This document shows positions 7,800 to 16,385 of a stretch of 64,000 nt of DNA, one piece after another (the stretch's first letter is position 1; each line of letters starts with the position of its first letter). Under the pieces are notes generated by a model. It saw only the letters and a list, made by a program, of their open reading frames with translations. It made no database searches and was not told the DNA's origin. The position numbers and the translations under genes are program-made. The DNA comes from Microbacterium sp. AZCO (GTDB taxonomy: Bacteria > Actinomycetota > Actinomycetes > Actinomycetales > Microbacteriaceae): contig NZ_CP154857.1 of the NCBI RefSeq assembly GCF_039614715.1, positions 2,976,001-3,040,000 of the forward strand. Direction: 5' to 3'.

Positions 7800-9131
7800 T
7801 TACCCGGCGACCGGGATCGACTGCGCCTTGAGCGTCGAGATCGTCGACTCCTGCGCAGACTTCAGCGCGTCGAGCAGCGTGCCCTGACCCGTCACGGCCT
7901 TCTGGAAGCCGTCCGACACGTTGGCGTAGGTCTGCGTCATCGTCGGGCCCCACACGAAGTCGGGGTTCACCTGCGAGGCCGCCTCGGCGAAGACGTCGTA
8001 GATCTTCTGGCCGCCGTAGAACTCGACGCCCTCCTGCAGCGAGGGCAGCTTCAGGCCGGCCGTCGTCGCGGGGTAGATGTTCGCCGACTTGTTGAGGGCG
8101 GTCAGCGCCTCATCCGACGTGTTGAGCCACAGGGCGAACTTGGCCGCCTCGTAGAGGTGCTTCGACCCCTTGAAGACGGCGATCGACGAGCCGCCCCAGT
8201 TGCCCGCGCTCGTGCCGCCGGCCTCCCACTGCGGGGACGGGGCGACCGACCACTTGCCGGCCGTGTCGGGCGCGCCCGACGAGATCGAGTTGGCGCCCCA
8301 GACGGCGGAGTTCCACGTCCAGACCTCGCCCGAGTTGTAGGCGTTGTTCCACTCCTCGGTCCAGGCGGGGTAGGTCGAGACGAGGTCCTCGTCGAGGAGC
8401 TCCTGCCAGTACTCGGCGACCTTCTGCGATTCCTCGCCGGTCAGGTCGACCGTCCACTCCTTGCCGTCGTTGGCGAACCACTTGCCCTCGGCCTGCCACA
8501 CGAAGCCCGCGAACTGGTTGATGTCGGCGGTCGAGAAGTTGGTGATGTAGCCGCCGGCCGCGCGGATCTTCTTCGCGGCCTCCTTGTACTCGTCCCACGT
8601 GGTCGGGACGGCGATGCCGTTCTGCTCGAACAGATCCGAGCGATAGAACAGCGCCATGGGGCCCGAGTCCTGCGGGATGCCGTACACGCCGTCGCCGCCG
8701 AGCGTCACCTGCCCCCACGTCCACGGGATGAACTCGCTCTCGGCCTTCACGACGTCCTCGCACGCGGAGAGGTCCTCGAGTCCGTCCTGCACCCGGAAGC
8801 TCGACAGCGCGTCGTACTCGATCTGGCCGAGGTCGGGGGCGTTGCCCGCCTCGAGCTGGCTGAAGTAGCTCTTGTAGGTGCCACCGTTGCCGTTGGGGCC
8901 CGTCTGCACCTTCACCTGGATGTTCGGGTTCTCCTCGTTCCACATCGCGACGACGTCCTCGATGCCGGGGATCCACGACGTGAAGTCGAGCGTGACGTCG
9001 CCGTCGGACGGTGCGCAGGTCGCGGCATCCGCGCCGCTGTCATCGCTGCTCGACGTGCCGGAGCATCCGGCGAGCGCGAGTGCGCTGAGCAGTGCGACGC
9101 CGGTGACGACTGCCCTCTTGGTGTGCTGCAT
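7800..9131 (-). CDS. Sugar ABC transporter substrate-binding lipoprotein (galactoside locus)
   Basis: Extracellular solute-binding protein, 443 residues, with lipoprotein signal (QHTKR, hydrophobic core, lipobox LALAGC, Cys23) and a Ser/Asp linker. Family segments include VTLDFTSWIPGIEDVVAMWNEENPNIQVKV, DLGQIEYDALSSF, IPQDSGPMALFYRSDLFEQNGI and PTTWDEYKEAAKKI. It is the last gene of the unit GH42, MalF, MalG, binding protein, with 72 bp to the MalG gene. A beta-galactoside or galactooligosaccharide ligand is inferred from the GH42 enzyme. Confidence 0.92.
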   Translation of the reverse strand: MQHTKRAVVTGVALLSALALAGCSGTSSSDDSGADAATCAPSDGDVTLDFTSWIPGIEDVVAMWNEENPNIQVKVQTGPNGNGGTYKSYFSQLEAGNAPDLGQIEYDALSSFRVQDGLEDLSACEDVVKAESEFIPWTWGQVTLGGDGVYGIPQDSGPMALFYRSDLFEQNGIAVPTTWDEYKEAAKKIRAAGGYITNFSTADINQFAGFVWQAEGKWFANDGKEWTVDLTGEESQKVAEYWQELLDEDLVSTYPAWTEEWNNAYNSGEVWTWNSAVWGANSISSGAPDTAGKWSVAPSPQWEAGGTSAGNWGGSSIAVFKGSKHLYEAAKFALWLNTSDEALTALNKSANIYPATTAGLKLPSLQEGVEFYGGQKIYDVFAEAASQVNPDFVWGPTMTQTYANVSDGFQKAVTGQGTLLDALKSAQESTISTLKAQSIPVAG

Positions 9132-9203
9132 GATCTTCCTTACTCGATGGGTTGGTGATCGGGATTTACAGGGGATGCCGGGGGCTCGCCCGCCGGCGGG
9201 AGC

Positions 9204-10103
9204 TCACTTCACGGACCCGGTGCCCAGGCCGTTGCGCCAGAAGCGCTGAAGGAGGAGGAAGGCGACGATGAGCGGGACGATCGAGAGGAACGACCCGACG
9301 AGGACGTAGGTGCGCAGCTCGGGGATCTGGTTGAGCTGCGTGTTCCACGTGTAGAGGCCGTACGTGACGGGGAAGAGCTCCTGGCTGCGCAGCATGATGA
9401 GCGGCAGGAAGAAGTTGTTCCAGATCGCCACGAACTGGAAGAGGAACACCGTGATGAGCGCCGGCGTCATGAGCCGCACGGACACCTGGAAGAACGTGCG
9501 CACCTCGCTCGCGCCGTCGATGCGGCCCGCCTCGATGAGTTCATCGGGCACCGACGCCGTCGCGTAGATGCGGCTGAGGTAGACGCCGAACGGGCTGACG
9601 ATGCTGGGAAGGAGCACCGCCCAGAACGTGTTCGTGAGGTTCACCTGGCTGAACAGCAGGAACAGGGGAAGGGCGAGCGCCGTCGCGGGCACGAGCACAC
9701 CGCCCAGCACGGTGTTGAAGTACGCCTCCCGCCCGCGGAAGCGGTACTTCGCGAGGGCGTAGCCGCACATGCCGGAGAAGATCGTCGCGAGCAGGGCGCC
9801 GAGACCCGCGTAGGCGATGCTGTTGCCGATCCAGCGCAGGTAGATGCCGTTGTTGTACGCCAGGAGGTCGCCGATGTTGGCGAAGAGATTCCAGTCGGCG
9901 AACCACAGCGGGTTGGTCGTCAGCAGGTCGCCGCGGTCCTTCGTGGAGGCGATGAAGAGCCACCAGATCGGCACGAGGAAGTAGAGCGTGAAGACGCCCA
10001 TGATGAGGAACGCCGCTCCGCGGGACAGGATGCTCTCGCGCGGACCGCGCGCGGGCTTCAGGTCGTCGGCGGTCGCACCCGCGGTACGAGTGAGGAGGCT
10101 CAT
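9204..10103 (-). CDS. Sugar ABC transporter permease, MalG type
   Basis: CUT1 inner-membrane permease, 299 residues, about six spans (first AAFLIMGVFTLYFLVPIWWLFIAST). The EAA loop that docks the ATPase reads DELIEAGRIDGASEVRTFFQV. The ATG at 10103 overlaps the MalF stop by 4 bp (ATGA), showing translational coupling. No ATPase gene is in the operon, as is common for CUT1 systems that share an MsmK/MalK-type ATPase encoded elsewhere. Confidence 0.93.
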   Translation of the reverse strand: MSLLTRTAGATADDLKPARGPRESILSRGAAFLIMGVFTLYFLVPIWWLFIASTKDRGDLLTTNPLWFADWNLFANIGDLLAYNNGIYLRWIGNSIAYAGLGALLATIFSGMCGYALAKYRFRGREAYFNTVLGGVLVPATALALPLFLLFSQVNLTNTFWAVLLPSIVSPFGVYLSRIYATASVPDELIEAGRIDGASEVRTFFQVSVRLMTPALITVFLFQFVAIWNNFFLPLIMLRSQELFPVTYGLYTWNTQLNQIPELRTYVLVGSFLSIVPLIVAFLLLQRFWRNGLGTGSVK

Positions 10104-11032
10104 TGCTCGGCCTTCCGCTGGGTGATCTTGAGGAACGCGAACGACAGCACGAAGGTCGCAGCCGCGAGGACGACGGAGAACGCCGCCGCGAGGTTCGGGT
10201 TGGGGATGGAGCTCGTCGCGTAGATCGTCATGTTCGGCGTGTAGGTCGACGAGACGGCGGCGCTGAATGACCGGAAGACCTGCGGCTCGGCGAGCAGCTG
10301 CAGCGTGCCGATGATCGAGAACACGGCCGTCAGGATGAGTGCCGGCGCGACGATCGGGATTTTGATCGACCACGCGATGCGGATCTGGCCGGCGCCGTCG
10401 AGGCGGGCCGCCTCGTACACCTCCGACGGGATGGCGAGCAGCGCCGAGTAGATGATCAGCATGTTGTAGCCGATGAACACCCAGGTCACGACGTTCGCGA
10501 TCGACCACAGCACGAGCTGCGGCGAGAGGAAGTCGACGGCCTGCGTCACGTTCGTGAAGGGCGACAGGTTGGGCGAGTACAGGAAGCCCCACATGATCGC
10601 CGCGATGACGCCGGGCACGGCGTACGGCGCGAAGAATGCGAGCCGGAAGAACTTCTTGCCCTTGAGCGCGGGCGAGTCGAGCAGCAGCGCGAAGAGCAGC
10701 GCGAGCCCGAGCATGACCGGCACCTGCACGATGCCGAAGAGCAGCACGCGCCCGACCGACTCCCAGAACGGGCCGCTCTGGAACACGAGGCCGTACTGGG
10801 TGAGCCCGCCGAACACCTCGGTGGGCTTTCCGTACAGCCCTTCGCGCTCGACCACGAGCAGCGACTGCCACACCGCATAGCCGATGGGGATCAGGTAGAA
10901 GAGCAGGAACAGGATGCTGAACGGACCGGTGAAGATCGCGATCGCACCCTTGTGCGGCGTCCTGCGCCGCTTCGGCCTGGACGTGGGCGCGCTGCGGCGA
11001 CCCGCGGTCACGAGGACTTCCGTGGCGGTCAT
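10100..11032 (-). CDS. Sugar ABC transporter permease, MalF type
   Basis: CUT1 inner-membrane permease, 310 residues. An Arg/Lys-rich cytoplasmic N-terminus (SRPKRRRTPHK) precedes the first span (FTGPFSILFLLFYLIPIGYAV); the EAA loop reads YEAARLDGAGQIRIAWSIKIP. Start at 11032 overlaps the GH42 stop by 4 bp and its own stop overlaps MalG, so the three genes are translationally coupled. It should carry the sugar that the GH42 enzyme hydrolyses. Confidence 0.93.
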   Translation of the reverse strand: MTATEVLVTAGRRSAPTSRPKRRRTPHKGAIAIFTGPFSILFLLFYLIPIGYAVWQSLLVVEREGLYGKPTEVFGGLTQYGLVFQSGPFWESVGRVLLFGIVQVPVMLGLALLFALLLDSPALKGKKFFRLAFFAPYAVPGVIAAIMWGFLYSPNLSPFTNVTQAVDFLSPQLVLWSIANVVTWVFIGYNMLIIYSALLAIPSEVYEAARLDGAGQIRIAWSIKIPIVAPALILTAVFSIIGTLQLLAEPQVFRSFSAAVSSTYTPNMTIYATSSIPNPNLAAAFSVVLAAATFVLSFAFLKITQRKAEQ

Positions 11033-13044
11033 GCGGCCGCCTCCTCTCGGATGATGCGCACGGCGCCGCCGGGCACGTCGACGTGCCCCGAGACCTCCGT
11101 GCCGCAGACGAGCTCTCGGCCGGTGGCCTCGACCACGATCGGCGCCGAGCCGTGGTTCACGATGAACAGGAACGAGGCATCCACTCCCCGGCGCCGGACG
11201 ATCTCCACGGCGTCGGTCGCCCCGCAGACGCGCGCCGCCGGAGGCACACCGGCCTCGTCGGCGAGGCGAGCGATGAGCGCGCGGTAATCGGCGGCGGACG
11301 GGAGGGTCGCGAGGTACCACGCGGCGCCGCTCCCCCAGGTGTTGCGCGTGACGGCGGGGTGACCTTCGGAAGGACCGTCGGAGAAGGATGCCTCGACCCG
11401 CGCCGTCGTGACGTGCGAGCGCTCCGACCACAGGTGCGCCGTGCCTCCGTCGCTGAGGTGCAGAGGCGTCCCCGGCTCGACGGGGGCGAACTCCTCGATG
11501 CGGAGGCCGAGCGCGTCGCGGAAGGGGCCGGTGTAGCCCCCCGCCCAGACGCGGTCCTCCTCGTCGACGGTGCCCGAGTAGAAGGTGACGAGCGCCGTGC
11601 CGCCCGCGGCGATCCAGTCGGTGATGACGGCCGCCTCGGCGGCGCGGACGAGGTGCAGGCCCGGCACGACGACCAGACGGTAGGCGGAGAGGTCGGCGCC
11701 CGGCGCGACGATGTCGACCGTGAGGCCCTGCGCGTGGAGCGCGGCATACGCGGCGTGCACCTGGTCGAGGTAGCCGAGCGCCTTGCTCGGCCGCGATTCG
11801 TTCTGAGTCGCCCACCAGGACTCCCAGGAGAAGACCAGCGCGGCCGAGGCCTCGACGCGGGAGCCCGCGACCTCGCCGATCCGGTCGACGATGCCGCCGA
11901 GCGCGACGACCTCGCGCCAGACGGCCGAGTCGGTGCCGGCGTGCGGGAGCATCGCCGAGTGGAACTTCTCGCTGCCCTGCAGCGATGCGCGCCATTGGAA
12001 GAAGCAGACCCCGTCGGCGCCGCGCGCGACGTGCGTCAGCGAGTTGCGGAGGATCTCGCCCGCGCTCTTCGCCTTGTTGAGTGGCTGCCAGTTGACGGCC
12101 CCCGTCGAGTGCTCCATGAGGATCCACGGCGCCCCGCCGCCGAGACCGCGGGAGAGGTCCGCGGCGAAGGACAGCTCCGCGTTCGGATCGTCGAGGCGGT
12201 GGTCGAGGTAGTGGTCGTTCGCGACGACGTCCATGTCACCGGCCCACGACCAGTAGTCGAGGTTCTCGATGTGGGCCGTGACCATGAAGTTCGTCGTGAT
12301 GGGCGCAGAGCTCAGCCGGCGGATGACGTCGGCCTCGGCGCGGTAGTACGAGAGCAGCTCATCCGAGCTGAAGCGGTGGAAGTCGAGCATCTGCCCGGGA
12401 TTGCGGCTCGAGAGCGTCGCGCGCGGCGTGCCGATCTCGTCCCACTCGCGGTAGGTCTGGCTCCAGAAGGCCGTGCCCCACGCCCGGTTGAGGCCGTCGA
12501 TCGTGCCGTACTTGGCGCGCAGCCACCCGCGGAACGCGGCGGCGCTCACGTCGCAGTGGCACAGCGCGTTGTGGCATCCCAGTTCGTTGGACACATGCCA
12601 GAGCGAGACGGCGGGATGCTCGCCGTACCGGCCGGCCACCGCCTCGACGAGCCGCAGCGCGGCCGCGCGGAACACCGGCGAGCTCGGACACCACGCCTGG
12701 CGACCGCCGGGGTAGCGGCGGGTGCCGTCCTCCACCATGGGCAGGACTTCCGGGTGGGCTCGGGTGAGCCACGCCGGCGGCGAGGACGTGCCCGTGCCGA
12801 GATTGACCCGGATGCCGGCGGCGTGCAGACGGCCGATGATGTCGTCGAGCCCGCTGAAGTCGAACTCCCCCTCGCGGGGCTCGAGGTGCGACCAGCCGAA
12901 GATGTTGATCGCGACGAGATCGACGCCCGCCTGCTGCATCAGGGCGATGTCCTCGTCCCACACGTCGGGCGCCCACTGCTCCGGGTTGTAGTCGCAGCCG
13001 AACGCGATGCCGTCGTGCTCGAAGGGGCGGGCGGGGCGGGTCAT
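11029..13044 (-). CDS. Beta-galactosidase, GH42
   Basis: Cytoplasmic retaining beta-galactosidase, 671 residues. The family opening GIAFGCDYNPEQWAPDVWDED is followed by the barrel with acid/base Glu154 in HVSNELGCH and nucleophile Glu311 in ILMEHSTGAVNW, then the trimerisation domain (about 390-600) and C-terminal beta domain. The frame is open further upstream, but ATG 13044 fits the conserved start and has GAGGAGAGC before it; the longer form would run through two operators. It leads the four-gene galactoside uptake operon and is controlled from a divergent promoter region shared with a LacI gene. Confidence 0.94.
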   Translation of the reverse strand: MTRPARPFEHDGIAFGCDYNPEQWAPDVWDEDIALMQQAGVDLVAINIFGWSHLEPREGEFDFSGLDDIIGRLHAAGIRVNLGTGTSSPPAWLTRAHPEVLPMVEDGTRRYPGGRQAWCPSSPVFRAAALRLVEAVAGRYGEHPAVSLWHVSNELGCHNALCHCDVSAAAFRGWLRAKYGTIDGLNRAWGTAFWSQTYREWDEIGTPRATLSSRNPGQMLDFHRFSSDELLSYYRAEADVIRRLSSAPITTNFMVTAHIENLDYWSWAGDMDVVANDHYLDHRLDDPNAELSFAADLSRGLGGGAPWILMEHSTGAVNWQPLNKAKSAGEILRNSLTHVARGADGVCFFQWRASLQGSEKFHSAMLPHAGTDSAVWREVVALGGIVDRIGEVAGSRVEASAALVFSWESWWATQNESRPSKALGYLDQVHAAYAALHAQGLTVDIVAPGADLSAYRLVVVPGLHLVRAAEAAVITDWIAAGGTALVTFYSGTVDEEDRVWAGGYTGPFRDALGLRIEEFAPVEPGTPLHLSDGGTAHLWSERSHVTTARVEASFSDGPSEGHPAVTRNTWGSGAAWYLATLPSAADYRALIARLADEAGVPPAARVCGATDAVEIVRRRGVDASFLFIVNHGSAPIVVEATGRELVCGTEVSGHVDVPGGAVRIIREEAAA

Positions 13045-13056
13045 GCTCTCCTCGGA

Positions 13057-13178
13057 TCTGTGAACGTGCACAGATCCGCGCGGTGTTCCTCTGCGCTGAG
13101 GTTCTGTGAACGTGTACAGAGTAGACACAGCGTCGATCCGCTGTCAAACATCGATCCGACATGTGTGCGTGCACATAC
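13057..13178. promoter_or_regulatory. Divergent promoter with three TGTGNACGTNCACA-type operators
   Basis: Operators TCTGTGAACGTGCACAGA (13057-13074) and TCTGTGAACGTGTACAGA (13103-13120) lie in front of the GH42 gene, and a related TGTGTGCGTGCACA site (13162-13175) abuts the LacI start. For the leftward operon a -35 TTGACA (complement of 13142-13147) and a -10 TACTCT (complement of 13118-13123) are 18 bp apart, so the middle operator covers the -10 and start region as expected for a repressor. The LacI gene shows no ribosome site and may be leaderless. Confidence 0.8.
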
Positions 13179-13179
13179 G

Positions 13180-14208
13180 ATGAGTCGCGTGGAGAGCAGC
13201 GGCCGTCGCAAGCGTGCGACAGTCAAGGACGTCGCGACCGAGGCGGGGGTATCGCGAGGCACGGTGAGCCGTGTCCTCAATGGACAGCCGTACGTCTCGG
13301 ACGAAGCGCGCGCCGCGATCGACGCGGCCATCGCGAAGGTGGGGTTCGTGCCGAACCGCGCCGCACGGAGCCTCGTCATGCAGAGCTCGCAGGCGATCGG
13401 CCTCATCGTGCACGAGCCGCACTCGCTCTTCGTCGAAGACCCCAACATCGGATCGATCCTGCTCGGCGCGAACGCCGCGCTCTCCGACGCCGACTACCAG
13501 CTGTCGTTCCTCATCGCCGACAGCCCCCGCGACATCGAGCGGCTTGCGCGCTACCTCAGCGGCGGCCTCATCGACGGCGTGATCATCGTCTCGGCGCGCG
13601 TCGGCGACCCGATCACACGGGCGGTCGCCGACCTCGGACTGCCTGCCGCCTTCGTCGGACATCCCCGGGATATCGGCGATGCCGCCTACGTCGCGATCGA
13701 CAACCGAGGCGGCGCGCGCGAGATCACGACCCGCCTGGCCGCCACGGGACGACAGCGGATCGGCATGATCGCGGCGGCGCTCGACCGCGACTCCGGCTCG
13801 GACCGCCTCGCCGGATTCGTCGATGCCCTGGGCAATCGCTTCGACCCGCAGCTCGTGCAGCGGGTGCCGTTCTACTCGTACTCCGACGGACAGACCGGCA
13901 TGCGCGAGCTGCTGGAGCGGCATCCCGATATCGACGGCGTCTTCGCCTCGAGCGACGCCGTCGCCGCCGGAGCCATGGATGTTCTCAAGGATGCCGGGCG
14001 CGTCGTTCCCGACGACGTCGGGGTCGTCGGTTTCGACGACAGCTCGTGGGCGCTGCGGTGCGACCCTCCCCTCTCGACCGTGCACCAGCCGGCCGATCAG
14101 CTCGGCCGGGCCGCCGCGCTGTCGGTGCTGGCGCAGCTGCGGGGCGAGGATCCCCAGGCCGGGGGACGGGTGCTCGAGTGCCCCGTCGTCTGGCGCGGCT
14201 CTGCCTGA
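13180..14208 (+). CDS. LacI-family regulator of the galactoside locus
   Basis: Repressor of 342 residues: helix-turn-helix and hinge RATVKDVATEAGVSRGTVSRVL (residues about 11-32), then the sugar-sensing domain (IGLIVHEPHSLFVEDPNIGSILLGA, GVFASSDAVAAGAMDVL, GVVGFDDSSWALRCDPPLSTVHQP). ATG 13180 directly follows a TGTGTGCGTGCACA site with no Shine-Dalgarno, so the transcript may be leaderless and autorepressed; a GTG three codons on is an alternative start. Matching operators flank it on both sides, tying the GH42-ABC operon and the secreted esterase into one regulon. Confidence 0.92.
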   Translation: MSRVESSGRRKRATVKDVATEAGVSRGTVSRVLNGQPYVSDEARAAIDAAIAKVGFVPNRAARSLVMQSSQAIGLIVHEPHSLFVEDPNIGSILLGANAALSDADYQLSFLIADSPRDIERLARYLSGGLIDGVIIVSARVGDPITRAVADLGLPAAFVGHPRDIGDAAYVAIDNRGGAREITTRLAATGRQRIGMIAAALDRDSGSDRLAGFVDALGNRFDPQLVQRVPFYSYSDGQTGMRELLERHPDIDGVFASSDAVAAGAMDVLKDAGRVVPDDVGVVGFDDSSWALRCDPPLSTVHQPADQLGRAAALSVLAQLRGEDPQAGGRVLECPVVWRGSA

Positions 14209-14232
14209 TCGGACGCCTTCGGGCAGAGCTGA

Positions 14233-14308
14233 TTGACAGGCGAAGACACCCCTGACACTCTGTGTACGTTCACAGAAACCTCTGATCGATTCTGTGAACG
14301 TGCACACA
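14233..14308 (+). promoter_or_regulatory. Esterase promoter with two TGTGNACGT-type operators
   Basis: TTGACA (14233-14238) is a candidate -35 element; the -10 is unclear. Operators TCTGTGTACGTTCACAGA (14259-14276, near-perfect palindrome) and TCTGTGAACGTGCACACA (14291-14308) follow, spaced 32 bp centre to centre. They match the sites at 13057-13120, so the esterase is predicted to be co-regulated with the galactoside operon. Confidence 0.75.
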
Positions 14309-14361
14309 CCGTCGCGGCACTCGCCGGCCCCGACATGCAGCCCACAACGAAGTAGGAGCAC

Positions 14362-16299
14362 GTGGAAGAAGCCACCATCAGACGCCGGCTCGCCGCCGTC
14401 GCCGCAGGAACGGTCGCGCTGGTCGCGGCATCCATCCTCACCGCCGCGCCCGCCGTCGCCGCCGAGCCGTCCCCGCAGACGGTGTCGATCGATCTCGAAG
14501 GCACGTGGAAGTTCACCAAGGGAGACAGCGCGGCCTACGCCGACCCGTCGTTCGACGACTCGGGGTGGTCGGACATCCAGGTGCCGGGCGACGGCACCCC
14601 GTTCGCGAACTACGACGGATTCGGCTGGTACCGCCTCGACTTCACGCTCCCCGCCGAGGCGCAGGGCGCGAACCTCGTCGCGTCGCTCGGCTTCCTCGAC
14701 GACGTCGACGAGGCGTATCTCAACGGTGTGAAGATCGGCGGCTCGGGATCGATGCCGCCGAACGCGAGCAGCCAGTGGTTCGAGAAGCGGCTCTACCCCG
14801 TTCCGGCCGGCGCGCCGGTCTTCGGCGGCGAGAACACCCTCGCCGTGCGCCTGTACGACATGAACGGCGGAGGCGGCTGGTACCAGGGGCCCGTCGGGAT
14901 CTTCTCGAAGGATGCCGTGCGGCAGAACGTCTACGGAATCGACGGCCCCCTCGCTTCGGCATCCCAGACGGCTGCGGTGAAGGCCGTACTGGCGACGCAG
15001 AAGGCGGCGCTGGCCGCAGGTGACGCCGACGCGTATCTCGCGACACTCGACGCGACCTACTTCCACGACGGGCGGTCGAAGGAGCGCCGCGAGCGGGAGG
15101 TGCGCGGCTGGCTCGCCGAGTCCGGCGGCACGCTGACGCTCAACGACGGAGAGGTCGAGGTCGTGCAGGGCGCCGACGGATCGCTCATCGTCGACACCAA
15201 CCGCTCGATCACAGGCACTCGCAACGGTCAGCCGTACGTGTGGCAGCCGGCGGCGCAGGAGTTCCTGCACTTCTCCTCGACGACCCTGCGCGAGACGGGC
15301 GACCACTCGCGGTTCTTCCGCGAGACGGTCGACTCGAAGCTCGAGGGCCAGCCGCGCGAGTTCGTGACCTACCTGCCGCCGTCGTACCTCTCCGAGCCGA
15401 ACCGCAAATACCCCGTCGTCTATCTGCTGCACGGCATCAACGGCGGCAGCCGCGAATGGGAGCCGCGCAACATCGACGATGTGCTCGACGGCCTCTGGGC
15501 GCAGGGGCTCGCCGAGTCGATCGTCATCATGCCCGACGGCGAGTCGCTCTGGTACGCCGACCAGCCCGGCGGCACGCCGTGGCGCAGCATGTTCCTGAAC
15601 GAGATGATGCCCCTTGTGGATGCCGAGTACCGCACGCTTGCGCAGCCCGAGTTCCGCGGCCTCACGGGCATCTCGATGGGCGGCTTCGGTGCCTGGTCGA
15701 TCGGCCTCTCGCACCCCGAGCTCTTCTCGTCGATCGCCTCGCACATCGGCGCTCTGAGCTTCTCGAGTGCGGGCCTCAAGACCCCGCTCGCGCAGGCCGC
15801 CGCCATGACGCCGGCGGAGCTGTCGACGTTCGACTACTACTTCGACGCGTGCGAGTTCGACGAGTACCGCTTCGACAACGCCGCCCGCACGATGGACGCG
15901 ACGCTGACGTCGAAGGGCATCCCGCACACGTGGACGGTGTACCCGACGGGCAACCACAACGACGCGTGCTGGATGCCGCACCTCATCGACTCGTTCGGCA
16001 TGCACTCCGCGCACTTCCGCAAGAACGGGCTGCAGGAGGACTGGGTCGGACCGGTCGTCACTGCCGCGATCGATCAGCGCCAGCAGGTCGTGCTGTCGGC
16101 GACGGACGCCCGCTCCGCGGTGGCGCGTGTCGACTACTCCATCACGAAGAACGGCCGCACGACGGTCGGCTGGACGGCGTACACAGGGCCGATCAAGACG
16201 GATGCCGCCTCGGTCGTGTCGTTCCGCGGGACGGACAGCCTGGGCAACATGAGCGACGTCACCACGACGACGCTCGCGCAGCTGCGCGCCGCGGGGTAG
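14362..16299 (+). CDS. Secreted multidomain carbohydrate esterase (esterase D family)
   Basis: Exported protein of 645 residues. Signal peptide 1-34 (cleavage near AVAA-EPS); galactose-binding-like jelly roll resembling the GH2 sugar-binding domain (about 40-190, GTWKFTKGD, FDDSGWSDIQVPGDG); an NTF2/SnoaL-like segment (about 205-290); an alpha/beta-hydrolase esterase domain of the esterase D/feruloyl esterase family (about 305-555) with Ser438 in GISMGG and His532 in GNHND; and a C-terminal Ig-like domain (about 556-645). The GTG start at 14362 has AGGAG upstream. Operators shared with the galactoside operon suggest it removes acyl or aromatic esters from galactose-containing polysaccharides outside the cell; the ester is not known. 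Confidence 0.82.
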   Translation: MEEATIRRRLAAVAAGTVALVAASILTAAPAVAAEPSPQTVSIDLEGTWKFTKGDSAAYADPSFDDSGWSDIQVPGDGTPFANYDGFGWYRLDFTLPAEAQGANLVASLGFLDDVDEAYLNGVKIGGSGSMPPNASSQWFEKRLYPVPAGAPVFGGENTLAVRLYDMNGGGGWYQGPVGIFSKDAVRQNVYGIDGPLASASQTAAVKAVLATQKAALAAGDADAYLATLDATYFHDGRSKERREREVRGWLAESGGTLTLNDGEVEVVQGADGSLIVDTNRSITGTRNGQPYVWQPAAQEFLHFSSTTLRETGDHSRFFRETVDSKLEGQPREFVTYLPPSYLSEPNRKYPVVYLLHGINGGSREWEPRNIDDVLDGLWAQGLAESIVIMPDGESLWYADQPGGTPWRSMFLNEMMPLVDAEYRTLAQPEFRGLTGISMGGFGAWSIGLSHPELFSSIASHIGALSFSSAGLKTPLAQAAAMTPAELSTFDYYFDACEFDEYRFDNAARTMDATLTSKGIPHTWTVYPTGNHNDACWMPHLIDSFGMHSAHFRKNGLQEDWVGPVVTAAIDQRQQVVLSATDARSAVARVDYSITKNGRTTVGWTAYTGPIKTDAASVVSFRGTDSLGNMSDVTTTTLAQLRAAG

Positions 16300-16307
16300 T
16301 GCGAGTC

Positions 16308-16333
16308 CCGGCCGCCACCTCACTGGCGGTCGG
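16308..16333 (+). terminator. Hairpin after the esterase gene
   Basis: CCGGCCGCCA (16308-16317) pairs with TGGCGGTCGG (16324-16333) over 10 bp with one G-U pair and a 6-nt loop, eight bases after the stop codon. No strong U-tract follows, as is usual in high-GC actinobacteria. Confidence 0.6.
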
Positions 16334-16385
16334 GCCCTTCCCGCACCCCGGAATGGATCGGCCGGGGCGGGGGTTGGATCAGGCG

